Below, piece after piece: positions 22,681 through 33,299 of a stretch of DNA of 64,000 bases. The stretch spans positions 14,590,147 to 14,654,146 of the forward strand of contig NC_058518.1 in assembly GCF_904849725.1 (NCBI RefSeq). The letters run 5' to 3'. A model generated the notes under the pieces. That model did no database searches. It worked only from the letters and a program-made list of their open reading frames with translations, and was not told the DNA's origin. The stretch comes from Hordeum vulgare subsp. vulgare (lineage: Eukaryota; Streptophyta; Magnoliopsida; Poales; Poaceae). Each line of letters opens with the position of its first letter. Within the stretch, counting starts at the first letter, position 1. The translations under genes were made by a program, and so were the position numbers.

Positions 22681-24139
22681 TTCATTTTACGGTATCATAT
22701 TTTTTCTGTCGTAGCAGATGATGTAAAGTAGGTCACAAGATAATGTAAAATAGGCATACTACTATGTCTTTCTTCTCCACAATTGCACACATAATGAAAC
22801 AAAACATGAACTACCGATTGAACTGAAATTGAACTTCAATTCTACATGTAGAATTGAACTTTAAATCCACATATCAAAATTCATTGTGAATATAATTAAT
22901 ACCCTACTCATGGTTAAGTATATTGTGATTGAGCTGTTGTCGGAGCTACATGCAGAAAATCCTTGGGTAGGGTATCCCGGCTAGGCGATTTGGTTGGATG
23001 GTGACGTGATGCAAGGTTAAGTTATACCTAGGTTCGGAATCTCACGGTGAATATAATACCCTGCTCATGGTTATGTATATTTTCATTGAGGTGTGTACAA
23101 CATACAGGTAGATATCAAGGGATTGTAATGTGTCTATCAACGAGCCTGCCTAGCGGCTTATATAGCATACTGGGGTCCTAGTGGTATAGGTCCTAGTCGA
23201 CTACATCAACAATACTTGAGTGCTCCACGGCTCAAGTATTTTTTGTCTTGTATGGCAAGTCTTTTGGAGTTTTCGTATAACACGTCAAGGGGCACCAACC
23301 GTGGCACATGACATAACTGACCTAGGGCTCCTCAGCACGACCCACTCTGACAGGAACCGAACTGATGAGAGAGCACTAAGCCTGGACACCGTTAGTAGCC
23401 CCTGAAATAGTCTTCAAGCTTGTGTGCACGTCAACAATCTCCGAGCTGCAAGTCGTCTTTAGTCGATGTGCTTGAAATTGATTCAATGAAGTTGCCACGA
23501 CAGTGCCCGCACGCAGAAGGCCACCAGAGATGGAGTTGCATCCGACGTGGCGTAAACCATGCCTGCCTTGATTTGTCGAAGGAAACAACCAATCTGAACA
23601 GAAAAATGCTTTCGACGCAATCATCTCTTCACGAGACAAATTCTCACGGTGTATCTTCAAAGGTTGCCCAGTCCAATCTTGTCACACAAGATTGGTTGCA
23701 TCAACTCGTACCATAAGACCACATGTGAGGCTTGACCGACGATGAACTTGATATGCGAGACCAGGCATGGGACCCACCAAAGCTATGTCTCATCACCGCG
23801 CAATGTACTCCTCAATTCCTCCTTGCACCTAAGTGGGCATCCCCTCGATTCCCACACCCTTTAAACATAATTGTGGAATACGAAGGGATGAGCTCCCGCA
23901 TCGCAAGGATTGCCTAGTACTGTTACAACTTTCCAACCCCTAATAAAAGGGGATGGGGCGGAATAGAGGAAGGCTGACACTCTCACTTCTTCTTCGCCGT
24001 GCCACCAATCCGCTAATCTCTCGCTCCCTTGTTATTTTATTGCTCTCGACATCCGCTACCGCCACCGGGTTCACCGCCTGGCTATTGCACCGCCCTCGGT
24101 CGCTTCTTTGATCAGCACCTAAATTAGGACGGTCTAACC
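22681..24139. other. decayed LTR-like sequence upstream of a gag relic
   Basis: Between about 22900 and 23950 the phrase ATAATACCCT.CTCATGGTTA occurs twice (22890-22915 and 23047-23075), with TATACCTAGGTTCGGAATC between, wording typical of degraded Triticeae Gypsy LTRs. No exact LTR ends or target duplication can be set. Its position just before the gag-like relic on the same strand supports this reading. Confidence 0.4.
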
Positions 24140-24480
24140 ATGGTGCCAACCAAGGAGAAGGTGGCCTCGAAGACGATGGGGAAATGGATGACCTCCACGT
24201 CTTCCCACGCTCAACTAGACTACCTCCCTGGCGACATCTACCTTCCACCGCCGGAGTTGAGCACTCCGTAGTGTCGTCACCGACAGCAACGACATTTGGG
24301 CTGACATACCACCGAAGCCCAAGGGCTATGAACTGCTTTGGTTTGTCCCTTTTCTTATTCGTGGGTTCGGAATTTCAATTCATATTTTTTCTCGAGGGAT
24401 CTTGCACTTTTACTCTGTGAGACTTCATTATCTTCCTCCCAATTTGATCTTGTACATTACTTGTTTTTATCACGCTTTGT
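24140..24480 (+). pseudogene. relic of a gypsy-type gag-like protein (PF04195-like)
   Basis: An ATG in good context (ACCATGG, 24140) opens 43 codons containing GKWMTSTSSHAQLDYLPG and YLPPPELSTP before TAG at 24269. In another frame (about 24305-24480) the DNA encodes GYELLWFVPFLIRGFGISIH and then RLHYLPPNLILYITCF. I recognise this as the plant 'putative gypsy type transposon' domain (usual wording CFVPFLLRGFGFPIHPFLRGLL ... LTPNGILHISCF). At least one frameshift and one stop separate the parts. It is a decayed retroelement gene, not a host gene. Confidence 0.6.
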
Positions 24481-25154
24481 GAGACTTTCCTCTTCTTTGT
24501 GAGACACTTCGGCTTGTGGCGGAGCGCCGCCGTCAGCAGGCAAGCGAGCTCCAATTACCTCCTCGGAGAGTTTTTGATACGAACAAGAAATGGTGGGAGG
24601 AGTAGTTCTAAATCCCGGATGTAGTAATTGATGATCTTTGCCAGGCCGACATCGTCACACGTGTTCAGCATGGCTCCTCCAACCAAATGCCACTCTTGGA
24701 GCCCTAAGAACAAGTTCAGCGGGTTTCTCTCTCTAGACTACTATCAACGGTATATTTGTATTCTCTATGAATGAACATGGGTCCAATTTAAACTTCAAAC
24801 TTTATAACATTTTTGTAGTGGTCAAGCCCACTCAACATCTGATTGCAACCTATTCCACACCGCCAGCGTCGTGCAACTCACTTGAGGAGACATCCAAGTG
24901 ATATAGATAATTCCATCACGTTGTACATGTAGAACTTATTTGTTTAGAATCGTTCCTAGACTAAGGCGTACCTCAATATGATTTTCAGTGTCAGCTTGGG
25001 TATTTCTTACAACAACCACCTTCATAACCACGTTGATGTTATAGTCGGTCAAGGAGAGGATCTTCCCACCATCTCAAAGGGGAACCCCTCGTTATTTTCC
25101 TATGCGAAAGTCACAGCTTCCAACCACGGAAACGAGCTCCACCGCCCCGTCGAA
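24481..25154. other. degraded retroelement-like DNA; no gene seen
   Basis: Likely continues the relic before it, but the frames are too broken to follow. Short frames such as the one from 24978 run into the duplicated segment and show no family resemblance. Confidence 0.4.
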
Positions 25155-27142
25155 GTTCCACCCATACCCACAAGGAATCGTCAGTCATCCCATTCAATGA
25201 TGTCTAGCTCAAAGTTCCTATGTATCCCATTTCTAAAATGCGCCCCTATTCAACTGCCAATATCACTTGACTGTGTTGGACATTTTCACTCTCTCCGTAG
25301 ACTTGTCCATATTCCATATGGTTGTCTCATACACATATATTGTAGTTCTTAGCATTGCTTCTATTGCACAAGAAAACTAGTTATTTAAAGATGGGGGTGT
25401 AAGAGTGTAGTCTTCATTGCTTCACCAAACTTCACCTATGCGCCTCTGTATTTTTCTTCCTTTAAGTATAGCCATAGTTGTAAAGGATATAACATCTCTA
25501 ATATGCAATAAATATATGCAGTAGTGAAGTGTCACAAGTTGAGCCTTATCTTGGTTATGACAATAGGGTTCCGGGCTTCACAACATAACTATAATACGCC
25601 CAAGTGCTTCCCTCTCAAAACGCTGCGAACGTAACACAACCTAGTGGCGTTGGACCAGGACACTCCTAGGTAACAAGAACTAGCAGCGTTCAGCCTCCGT
25701 GCTGCTAGCCTGACCTCATCAGTTTCGCCGTACTAGCGGCATTCTGTTCAACCACTGCTGGTGCTCACATCTGAATGGTGCTAATTAGGGGTCCATGTGC
25801 TTGTGGTCTCAGGCCTATTGAAAATCTGGAGACTCGCACTTTTGGGTTGGGCTAATAACGGCAAAGAACATCTTTTTCGCTTTTGCTCCTTCATGATAAA
25901 AGATTCCTTTCTCGAAGGAGAAGTGGCTAGGTAATGCCAACCTCCAAGAACAATATCCTAGTCTATACCGCATTGTTCACGATAAGAATGATCCTATTGC
26001 ACAGATGATTAGTTCATCCCCCGCCAAATATTTCTTTTAGGCGGAATTTGATTGGCCCCATTTTATGTCATGGAAAATTCTTCTAGGCCGCTTTGAGTTG
26101 ATTAACCTAACACGTGAATGTGATGTATTTCGTTGGAATCTCATATCATCTGGGTTCTTCACTGTTGACTCTATGCGTCGGGTGCTCACGCAAAAGTTTC
26201 AGTGGATAATAACAAGGAATTCTGGAAGTCTAGGATTTCACTAATATTTAAAATCTTCATGTGCTATCTTCGAAGGAGAGTTGTGCTAGAAAGACAACCT
26301 TGCCCAGTGCAATTGGCAAGAAAGTAAGAAGTATAGCTTTTATACTAACGATACGCCAATCAAACACCTCTTTTTTTAGTGCCGTTTTGCGCGTTCTGCA
26401 TGGTCAATTATCGAAATAGCGTCTAATTTGTATCCGCTAACAAGTGTTGCCAATATTTTTAGTCATTGGTTTGATGGTATTCCAAATATAGGTTCAAAAT
26501 GTTAATAAGGGTGGCAGAATATTCCTTGTTGTGGTAGCTTTGGCTATGTAGAAACGATTTGGTCTTCATTGACAAAAGTTGTTCTCCTTTGCATGTTATT
26601 ATTCATTGTATGGACTCGTTTTGTACATGACCTCTGCTACACCAATCGGAGTGTCAACCATTGTTCAAGGCAGTGTGTACACGGTTGCAACAAGTGATGG
26701 AATATACCTCATGGTCGATATAAATAGATAGAGATATAGATACAGATACAGATGTTGATATAGAGATATTATGTAAAGAGGACGGGAATAACTTATTATA
26801 TACAATAGATCATTTTATTAATGTATTTACTAATAATTAGTGCTCACGTGATGAAATTGGCCTTCGCAAGGAAGGATATGTTTGTTCCTGCCAGGTCGCA
26901 TCATGCGGTAGCACGACTACCACGCAGACGGACCAGAAGATGGTCAAGGAGAAGGTTTTCCTCAAGCACTCATGTGCCACCCTATTCGTAGGCAACACCA
27001 GGTTTTCCCTGTTCAAGAACGTGATAAATGAAAAAATAAATTGGAGTTTTATGACGCCTTTGTTTCATATCTTCCAAGCATCTTCAATAGATGATGTTTA
27101 ATAGGACACCCAAAAATGTTCTAGGGCATCAAAAAGTTCATT
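25155..27142 (+). repeat. duplicated LINE-containing segment, copy B
   Basis: Collinear with 19425-22680 but lacking that copy's 21120-22398 part. The right end matches copy A to the shared phrase GGGCATCAAAAAGTTCATTTT and stops about 190 bases from the defensin-like gene. Confidence 0.75.
25880..26690 (+). pseudogene. LINE reverse transcriptase 3' part (zf-RVT), copy B
   Basis: Homologous to the copy A relic. The same landmarks are visible: SLYRIVHDKND-like coding near 25960, DVFRWNLISSGFFTVDSM near 26120-26170, IFMCYLRRRVVLE near 26250 and a WLCRNDLVFIDK-like part near 26540-26580. Stops and frameshifts differ partly from copy A, as expected for independently decaying duplicates. Confidence 0.62.
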
Positions 27143-27328
27143 TTTTTCATAAAATACTTGATATACCATAATAAAATGTGTTATCATTTTTCGAAATTGC
27201 AAAAACTATTCAATAGATCTTGTCCATTTATTCAGAACTTTGCCCAACTCATGCTTGAGCAACATAAAAACAAGGAGGATGTGGCCTCACTTGGCCAAGA
27301 AAGTGAGGTCGCCGGCGGCGGAGCTCTT

Positions 27329-27679
27329 CTATGGGCTGTGAGCCGGGGAGGGGGGAGGGGGTACGTCCTTGCAGCAGTAGCAGGTGACCTCGCCGTGGAG
27401 GGAGCTGCAGCGGCCGTGGACGTAGCCGCGGGCCTGACAACACTGCATGCACCAGCTCGTTCCCCCGGGGATGCACATGGCCATGCACTCCTCCCTCAGC
27501 TTACCGCAGGTCAGCTCGCTCCGCACCACCGTCGTCGACATGCCCACTGCATGCGTGCAAATTCAAATTTGAGAAAAAATCATATGCGTCTGAATGATTA
27601 GTCGGTACTTTTTGTGCAAATTCAAAAACTTACGGAAAGCGATGAGGAGGATGCCCGGCAACAACAGTCTCTTGCCCAT
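27329..27679 (-). CDS. defensin-like secreted cysteine-rich peptide, two exons
   Basis: Exon 1 (27679-27634, 46 nt) encodes MGKRLLLPGILLIAF, a signal-peptide core. A GT-AG intron (27633-27547, 87 nt) has donor GTAAGT and acceptor TGCAG. Exon 2 (27546-27329) completes an 87-residue product ending in TAG. Splicing is in phase and joins the hydrophobic start to a mature part beginning around ELTCGKL. The mature peptide has ten cysteines, with C-x3-C (CMAMC), a CC pair, GRC and a terminal CYCC. The C-x3-C and C-x-C spacing suits a cysteine-stabilised alpha-beta (defensin-like) fold; the C terminus is Pro rich. A TATA box lies ~82 bp upstream. Such peptides are secreted and act in defence or reproduction; the exact role is unknown. 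Overlapping plus-strand frames are shadows. Confidence 0.75.
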
Positions 27680-27760
27680 CTCGTACGTGGTTAGTACTTG
27701 TTGCTGTACTCCTCGTTTTAGATGATCAGTAGTGAGTGGATGCTTAGGCTAGGTGGTCTG

Positions 27761-27766
27761 TTTATA
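27761..27766 (-). promoter_or_regulatory. TATA box of the defensin-like gene
   Basis: TATAAA on the minus strand (within CTCCTATAAACAG), about 82 bases before the ATG at 27679, a normal plant leader length. Confidence 0.6.
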
Positions 27767-27877
27767 GGAGGAGATGGAGCATGGGAGGAAAGGATAACAT
27801 TCTTAGAGCTTCTTTTTTTAAAGGTCAAATAGCATATATTAAGTAGCACATACCATTAAAAACGGTTTTGCTAAAAT

Positions 27878-28032
27878 ACATCTAGATGTGAGATAAGTAT
27901 TGCACATCTAAGTGCTATATCATGGATCTTATGTGCAGATTCGTGTGAGTTTTTTTCTTTTACTTTTTCCTTTTCCTTTTTCTACTTGATTTAGTCATTT
28001 AGATGTGCAATAACTATATCACATCTAGATGT
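27878..28032. mobile_element. small inverted-repeat element (MITE-like), 155 bp
   Basis: Arms of 34 bases at 27878-27911 and 27999-28032 are inverted complements with only a few mismatches (cores ACATCTAGATGTG and TTGCACATCTAA), separated by an 87-base loop with a T-rich tract. No clear target duplication, so the superfamily is not assigned. It lies upstream of the defensin-like gene promoter. Confidence 0.6.
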
Positions 28033-28200
28033 CGTCATTATTATATCTATCCCTGAGAAGTATTATAAAACGGAAAATATCCCATTAAACATAACAACAG
28101 GAAAACGCATTTTAGCACTGTGCATTTTGATCTCCTGTAGAGGAAGATAACTTCCTAAAAATACTTATAAGGTTTCGCTGGTACAATCCTTGCACATTCA

Positions 28201-29223
28201 TGTTGGAAATATGAACAATTTACCATAGGATTTTATTACAGGAAACACTAGGAAAAACATAACCAATATAACAACAACGAAAGAAGGCAAGCTATATAGA
28301 GATGAGAAGACACAAGACATGCGCACGTAGGATCCAGAAAAGAGCATATGTAAAACCGTTCTACAAAGATAAGGTATCATAAGGAGTAATGAGTAGAAAC
28401 GGAACATATCTAGCAGAGAAACTATAGCAAAAAGGTGTGATAGGAATTCAAAGAAGAAGCACAAAAGTACGTACTGAGTTGCAGCAGCAGGAGCATTGGT
28501 GTTGGCGTTGTCGTTGGCCATAGTACCGAAGAGGTGGTCGACGTCGGGGAAGAAGTCGTCGTTCGGGAAGAGATCGTCGGAGTCCGTGATGGAAGCCAGT
28601 AGTCGCGCTGAGCGCTCCCCAAAAACCTTATCGCCCTTCTCCCGTACAGGACTCGAAGAGACGAAGTTTCGGAGGCCTACTGTCCCGACGAACGGTGCAC
28701 GCCGCAGGACGGGATGAGGAAGAACGTAGCAGCAGCACAGAGAGAAGAACCGGTGGCGAGTGGGAACTTCTGATGCGTCGTGTCTCTGGAGAGGAGCGAC
28801 CTCTCTTTTATAGGCGCAGGAGAAGTAGACGAGAGGCCAGCGACGGGATGTGAAGCGAACAGACGCAGCCTCGAAACTGCAGCGCTTTCAAAATCCACTA
28901 CAGCAGACTTGAAACTGCAGCGCTTTCAAAATCCACTAATTTAGTTCGGCTCGGCTTATTCCCGCAACCCGCGGCGCGTCGTGACGAGGCGAGGCGGGCG
29001 GCGGAGGAGGAGGAGCGCGCGTGTATGTCTCTCTTGTTCTCAAGCTCATATATGTGTGGAAACATCCTCCCTTATAAGGAGGTCCAACTCCCACTAAACT
29101 AGCGATGTGGGACTAAACATTTCCACCTCTTGCCTTGCACAAATGGGCTGCGTGGGCCTCTAGGATTTAGGAATTTCTGAAATTACATACTGGGCTGACC
29201 CATATATACACAAAATTCCAGCA
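28201..29223 (-). repeat. 3' LTR of the 28.2-34.8 kb Copia
   Basis: It carries the same orphan gag exon (ATG at 28521) and the same intron-like open frame as the 5' LTR, plus a TATAAAAG box (28805-28812 read on minus). It is 41 bp shorter than the 5' LTR, chiefly through loss of the part matching about 34460-34520 (CAGCTTTTCCCGAATGACC). The purine-rich GGTGAGGGAT lies just inside it. Confidence 0.93.
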
Positions 29224-29781
29224 ATCCCTCACCAGATCCGAGAGGCACACAAAATTTGCCTTTGGTTCCAAAACACTGTTTTATATACCGATACTACAGT
29301 GGAGACTGTTAAGTTGAACTTCCACCTAGAAATCTATGCTACACTAGTAAGCAACTTGAACAGTGGACTAGGCCTTGAACTGCAAGTTTTCTGCGAATCT
29401 AGCTTCACACAAATCCTTGACCGATACTAGGCTGTCGTGGGACTTCCCCGCGGATGGAGCTTATGAGTCATGCTCCGAGACCTTTCGTGAGTATATTAGA
29501 GAGCACCCTACTCTCATAGATTGCGACGTTTAACAATCTGACTCATATAGGTATGTTCTTCAAAAGATGTTCTGCAGGACAACATCTCTGCTTCAGTAAA
29601 CAACTTAGAACATATTAAGATGTATATCAACCTGTCATGCAGTTCAGGAAAGTGTTGCATCTTCATGGAGTGGTATCATTAATGATAAGGATACTTTCCT
29701 CTAAGTTGACCAACAGCTTGTCTTCCACATCTAATTCACGGGATCTCCGATCACAAAGAATAGGTTACCACTGTGAACAAC

Positions 29782-30783
29782 TCAAATTGTGGGTCTCATA
29801 CCCATCTCCCTCGATGCATTATCTATCACATTACGTGATAGACCCTTAGTAAAAGGATCTGCCAGATTTTTAGATGTTTGGATATAGTCCAATGCAATAA
29901 CTCCGGAGTTTCTCATTTTCCTGACAGATTTTAACCTTCTCTGTATGTGTCTTGATGACTTCATGTTATCCTTAGAGCTGCTCACTTTCGTGATAACAGT
30001 TTGATTGTCGCAGTTCATAAGGATTCCAGGTACTGGTTTCTCAACAACCGGCAAGTCACTCAAGAGCCGACGAAGCCAATCTGCTTCGACCGAAGCTGTA
30101 TCCAGTGCTGTGAGTTCTGCTTCCATTGTTGACCTTGTTAAGATCGTTTGCTTGCAAGACTTCCAAGAAACAGTGCCACCTCCAAGAGTGAATACATATC
30201 CGCTAGTGGCTTTTATCTCATCAGCATCAGAGATCCAGTTAGAATCACTATACCCTTCAAGCACCTTTGGGTTTCCAGTATAGTGAATTCCATAATTTGC
30301 AGTGCCTTTCAAATAACGCAAAACTCTCTCTAGAGCTTTCCAATGCACATCTCCTGGTTTTGAGACAAACCGACTCAGTTTGCTAACAGCAAAAGAGATG
30401 TCTGGTCTTGTAGCACTAGCTAAGTACATAAGCGAGCCAATAATCTGAGAATATTTCAATTGATCTCTAGCAAGTCTTCGATTCTTTCGAAGCAGCACGC
30501 TCGCATCATATGGTGTGGGAGAGGACTTGCAGTCACTATACCCAAAGCGACTCAAAATCTTTTCCACATAATGAGATTGACGCAATGTAATCCCACCATC
30601 TTCGCCTCTCAACAACTTGATGTTCAGAATGACATCAGCCACTCCTAAATCCTTCATCTCAAAAGATTGAGATAGGAAATCCTTGACCTCTTTAATAACA
30701 TTCAGATTTGTTCCAAAAAACAGTATGTCATCAAAATACAAGCAAAGGATAACTCCCTCGCCCCCACCATGGCGATAGTACAC
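29782..30783 (-). pseudogene. pol: Copia reverse transcriptase C-terminal part and RNase H
   Basis: Begins downstream of a frameshifting deletion. It holds [13 protein letters not shown], where the family catalytic YVDD appears as YFDD, followed by [16 protein letters not shown], then [16 protein letters not shown] and RNase H motifs [27 protein letters not shown] and MNCDNQTVI. It ends [12 protein letters not shown]. The normal join to the upstream block (YGLRQAPKQWH...) is lost: only YGLRQAEL remains before a stop, so about ten residues are deleted as well as the frame. Confidence 0.9.
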
Positions 30784-30821
30784 ACATTTATCAGCTTCGT
30801 TTACTACAAAGCCTGCAGTAG

Positions 30822-33281
30822 TTAGAGTTCTGCTTGCCTAAGTCCATATAGAGATTTCAGCAACTTGCATACTTTCCCTTCCTGACCATGTACTACAAAC
30901 CCATCTGGTTGTTCCATGTAAATTTCCTCATCCAACTCTCCATTTAGGAAAGCAGTCTTAACATCCATTTGATGAACGAGAAGACCATGTGAGGCGGCTA
31001 GTGAAAGTAGTACTCGAATAGTGGTCAGTCGAGCCATGGGTGAGTAAGTATCAAAGAAGTCTTCACCTTCCTTCTGGGTATAACCCTTCGCCACGAGCCG
31101 TGCCTTGTACTTTTTGATAGTACCATCAGGCCTAAGCTTCTTCTTGAATACCCATTTGCATCCTCTAGGTTTGCACCCATAAGGACGATCAGTGATCTCC
31201 CAAGTTTCATTTGCCAAGATGGAATCCATCTCACTACGGACTGCCTCCTTCCAGTAGTCAGCATCTTCAGACTCATAGGCCTCTAAAATAGAATTGGGAG
31301 TGTCATCTATGAGATACACAAGAAAATCATCACCAAAGGACTTTGCAGTCCTCTGTCTCTTGCTCCTGGTAGGAACTTCATTGTTCTCCTCCACAATATT
31401 TTCAAAGTGTTCCATCGAAATGATAGGTTCAGTAGATGTAACTAATTCATGGTTTGATGAATTAGGCATCTTCTGATTAGATGAGGTAGATATATCCTTC
31501 ATGGGAAAGATATCTTCGAAGAAAGTCGCATCATTCGACTCCATGATTGTACCGACATGCATGTCAGATACCTCGGATTTTACAACCAAGAATCTATATC
31601 CAATGCTATGAAAAGCATATCCCAGAAAAACACAATCCACAGTTTTTGGTCCTAGCTTGAGCTTCTTTGGGATTGGCACATTGACTTTTGCCAAACAACC
31701 CCAGGTTCGTAGATAAGAGAGTTTTAACCTTTTCTTTTCCCATTCCTCGAATGGAGTTATCTCTTTGTTCTTTGTGGGAACTCGATTTAGGACATGACAT
31801 GCAGTCAATATCGCCTCCCCCCACCATGCCTTGGAGAGACCCGATGTGTCTAACATGGCGTTAACAAAATCAGTTAGAGTACGGTTCTTTCTTTCGGCTA
31901 TCCCATTTGATTGAGGTGAATAGGGAGGCGTCCTCTCATGGACTATACCATGTTCCGCACAAAAGGAATCAAATTCATTTGAGAAATACTCTCCACCACG
32001 ATCGGACCTAAGCCTCTTGATCTTTCGATCAAGTTGGTTTTCTACTTCAGCTTTATAGATCTTGAAATGGTTCAAAGCCTCATCCTTAGATTTCAAAAGA
32101 TACACTCGGCAGTATCTAGTGGAGTCATCAATTAGTGTCATGAAATATTTCTTTCCACCTTTTGTCAAAATACCATTCATTTCACATAGATCTGAATGTA
32201 TGAGTTCTAGTGGTGCAAGATTCCTCGTTACGGCAGTCGTATGAGACTTACGAGGTTGTTTGGCTTGCACACAAACTTGACACTTAGATCCCTTGACGGT
32301 GTTAAAGCTAGGAATTAAGTTCAATTTGACTAGTCGCGACATGCAACCAAAGTTAACATGACAAAGACGTGAATGCCACACATTTAATTCACTATTGTTG
32401 TAAACATGATTAACAACTTTATTGCAAACGTCTGCCAAGGATAAACGGAACAGGCCTCCTGATTCGTAGCCCTTACCAACAAAAGTTCCATACTTGGATA
32501 TTACAAATTTATTAGACTCAAAGACAAGCTTGCAGCCATCTCTACACAAAAGAGATCCGCTAACAAGATTTTTATTGACGGAGGGGACATAATGCACGTT
32601 CTTCAACCGCACGACTTTTCCCGAAGTAAACTTCAGATCGACCGTGCCAACACCACAAACAGAAGCACGTGAACCGTTGCCCATCAGGACGGTGGAAGTC
32701 CCTGCGGACTGATAAGATGAAAACATGGAAATATCACCGCATATATGCACATTAGCACCCGTGTCAATTAACCAATCAGGAAAATGACATACTGAAAGAA
32801 TAGTAGGTAATATACCATACCCAACATCCTCCACGTCAGTGTCAGCAATAACGACATTAGCAGACTTGCCGCCTTTCCCATGTTGACGCTTGTCATAACG
32901 ATTAGGGCAGTTAGGTGCCCAATGATCAGGATCTCCGCACACATGACAAACACCTTTCTTCTTGTCATTCTTCTTCTTGAAGTTGGTGTGCTGCACAGCC
33001 TTGTTTTTCCCATCGAACTTTGCTTTACCATCGAACTTGCCCTTGTTCTTGAAATTGTGGGGCTGGAAGTTTTTCTTCTGTACCAGATTGGCACTAGAAC
33101 CTCCCTCAATAGCTCGAGCACGTGTGTCTTTTGCTCTCGCCTTTTCTTCCACATCAAGAGTACCTATGAGATCCGGAACAGAAAACTCCTGTCTCTTATG
33201 CTTCAGTAAGGTAGCAAAGTTCCTCCATGAAGGAGGAAGTTTAGTTATGATGCCTCCGGCAACAAATTTGTCCGGTAGCAT
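30822..33281 (-). pseudogene. pol: Copia gag C terminus, protease, integrase and reverse transcriptase N terminus
   Basis: An 819-codon open stretch. The gag C-terminal part has FVAGGIITKLPPSWRNFAT and a zinc knuckle CHVCGDPDHWAPNC (near residue 115). The protease motif LIDTGANVHICGD is near residue 170. Pre-integrase has LNVWHSRLCHV, then the integrase with HSDLCEMNG, RSDRGGEYF and NGIAERKNRTL (D, D, E). The linker FLGYAFHSIGYRF precedes the reverse transcriptase KARLVAKGYTQ and MDVKTAFLNGELDEEIYM. It is in the same frame as the gag block upstream, interrupted only by TAA at 33302-33300. Remarkably complete for an inactive copy. Confidence 0.93.
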
Positions 33282-33299
33282 GCAATTGAAGTGCTCAAG

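Noticed and set aside
27158..27601. 147-codon plus-strand frame
   Set aside because: Antisense to the defensin-like gene, whose splice sites, signal peptide and cysteine pattern are far better supported.
28198..28521. 107-codon minus frame as an independent membrane protein gene
   Set aside because: It is the 3' LTR copy of the gag first exon plus intron-like segment of the Copia element.
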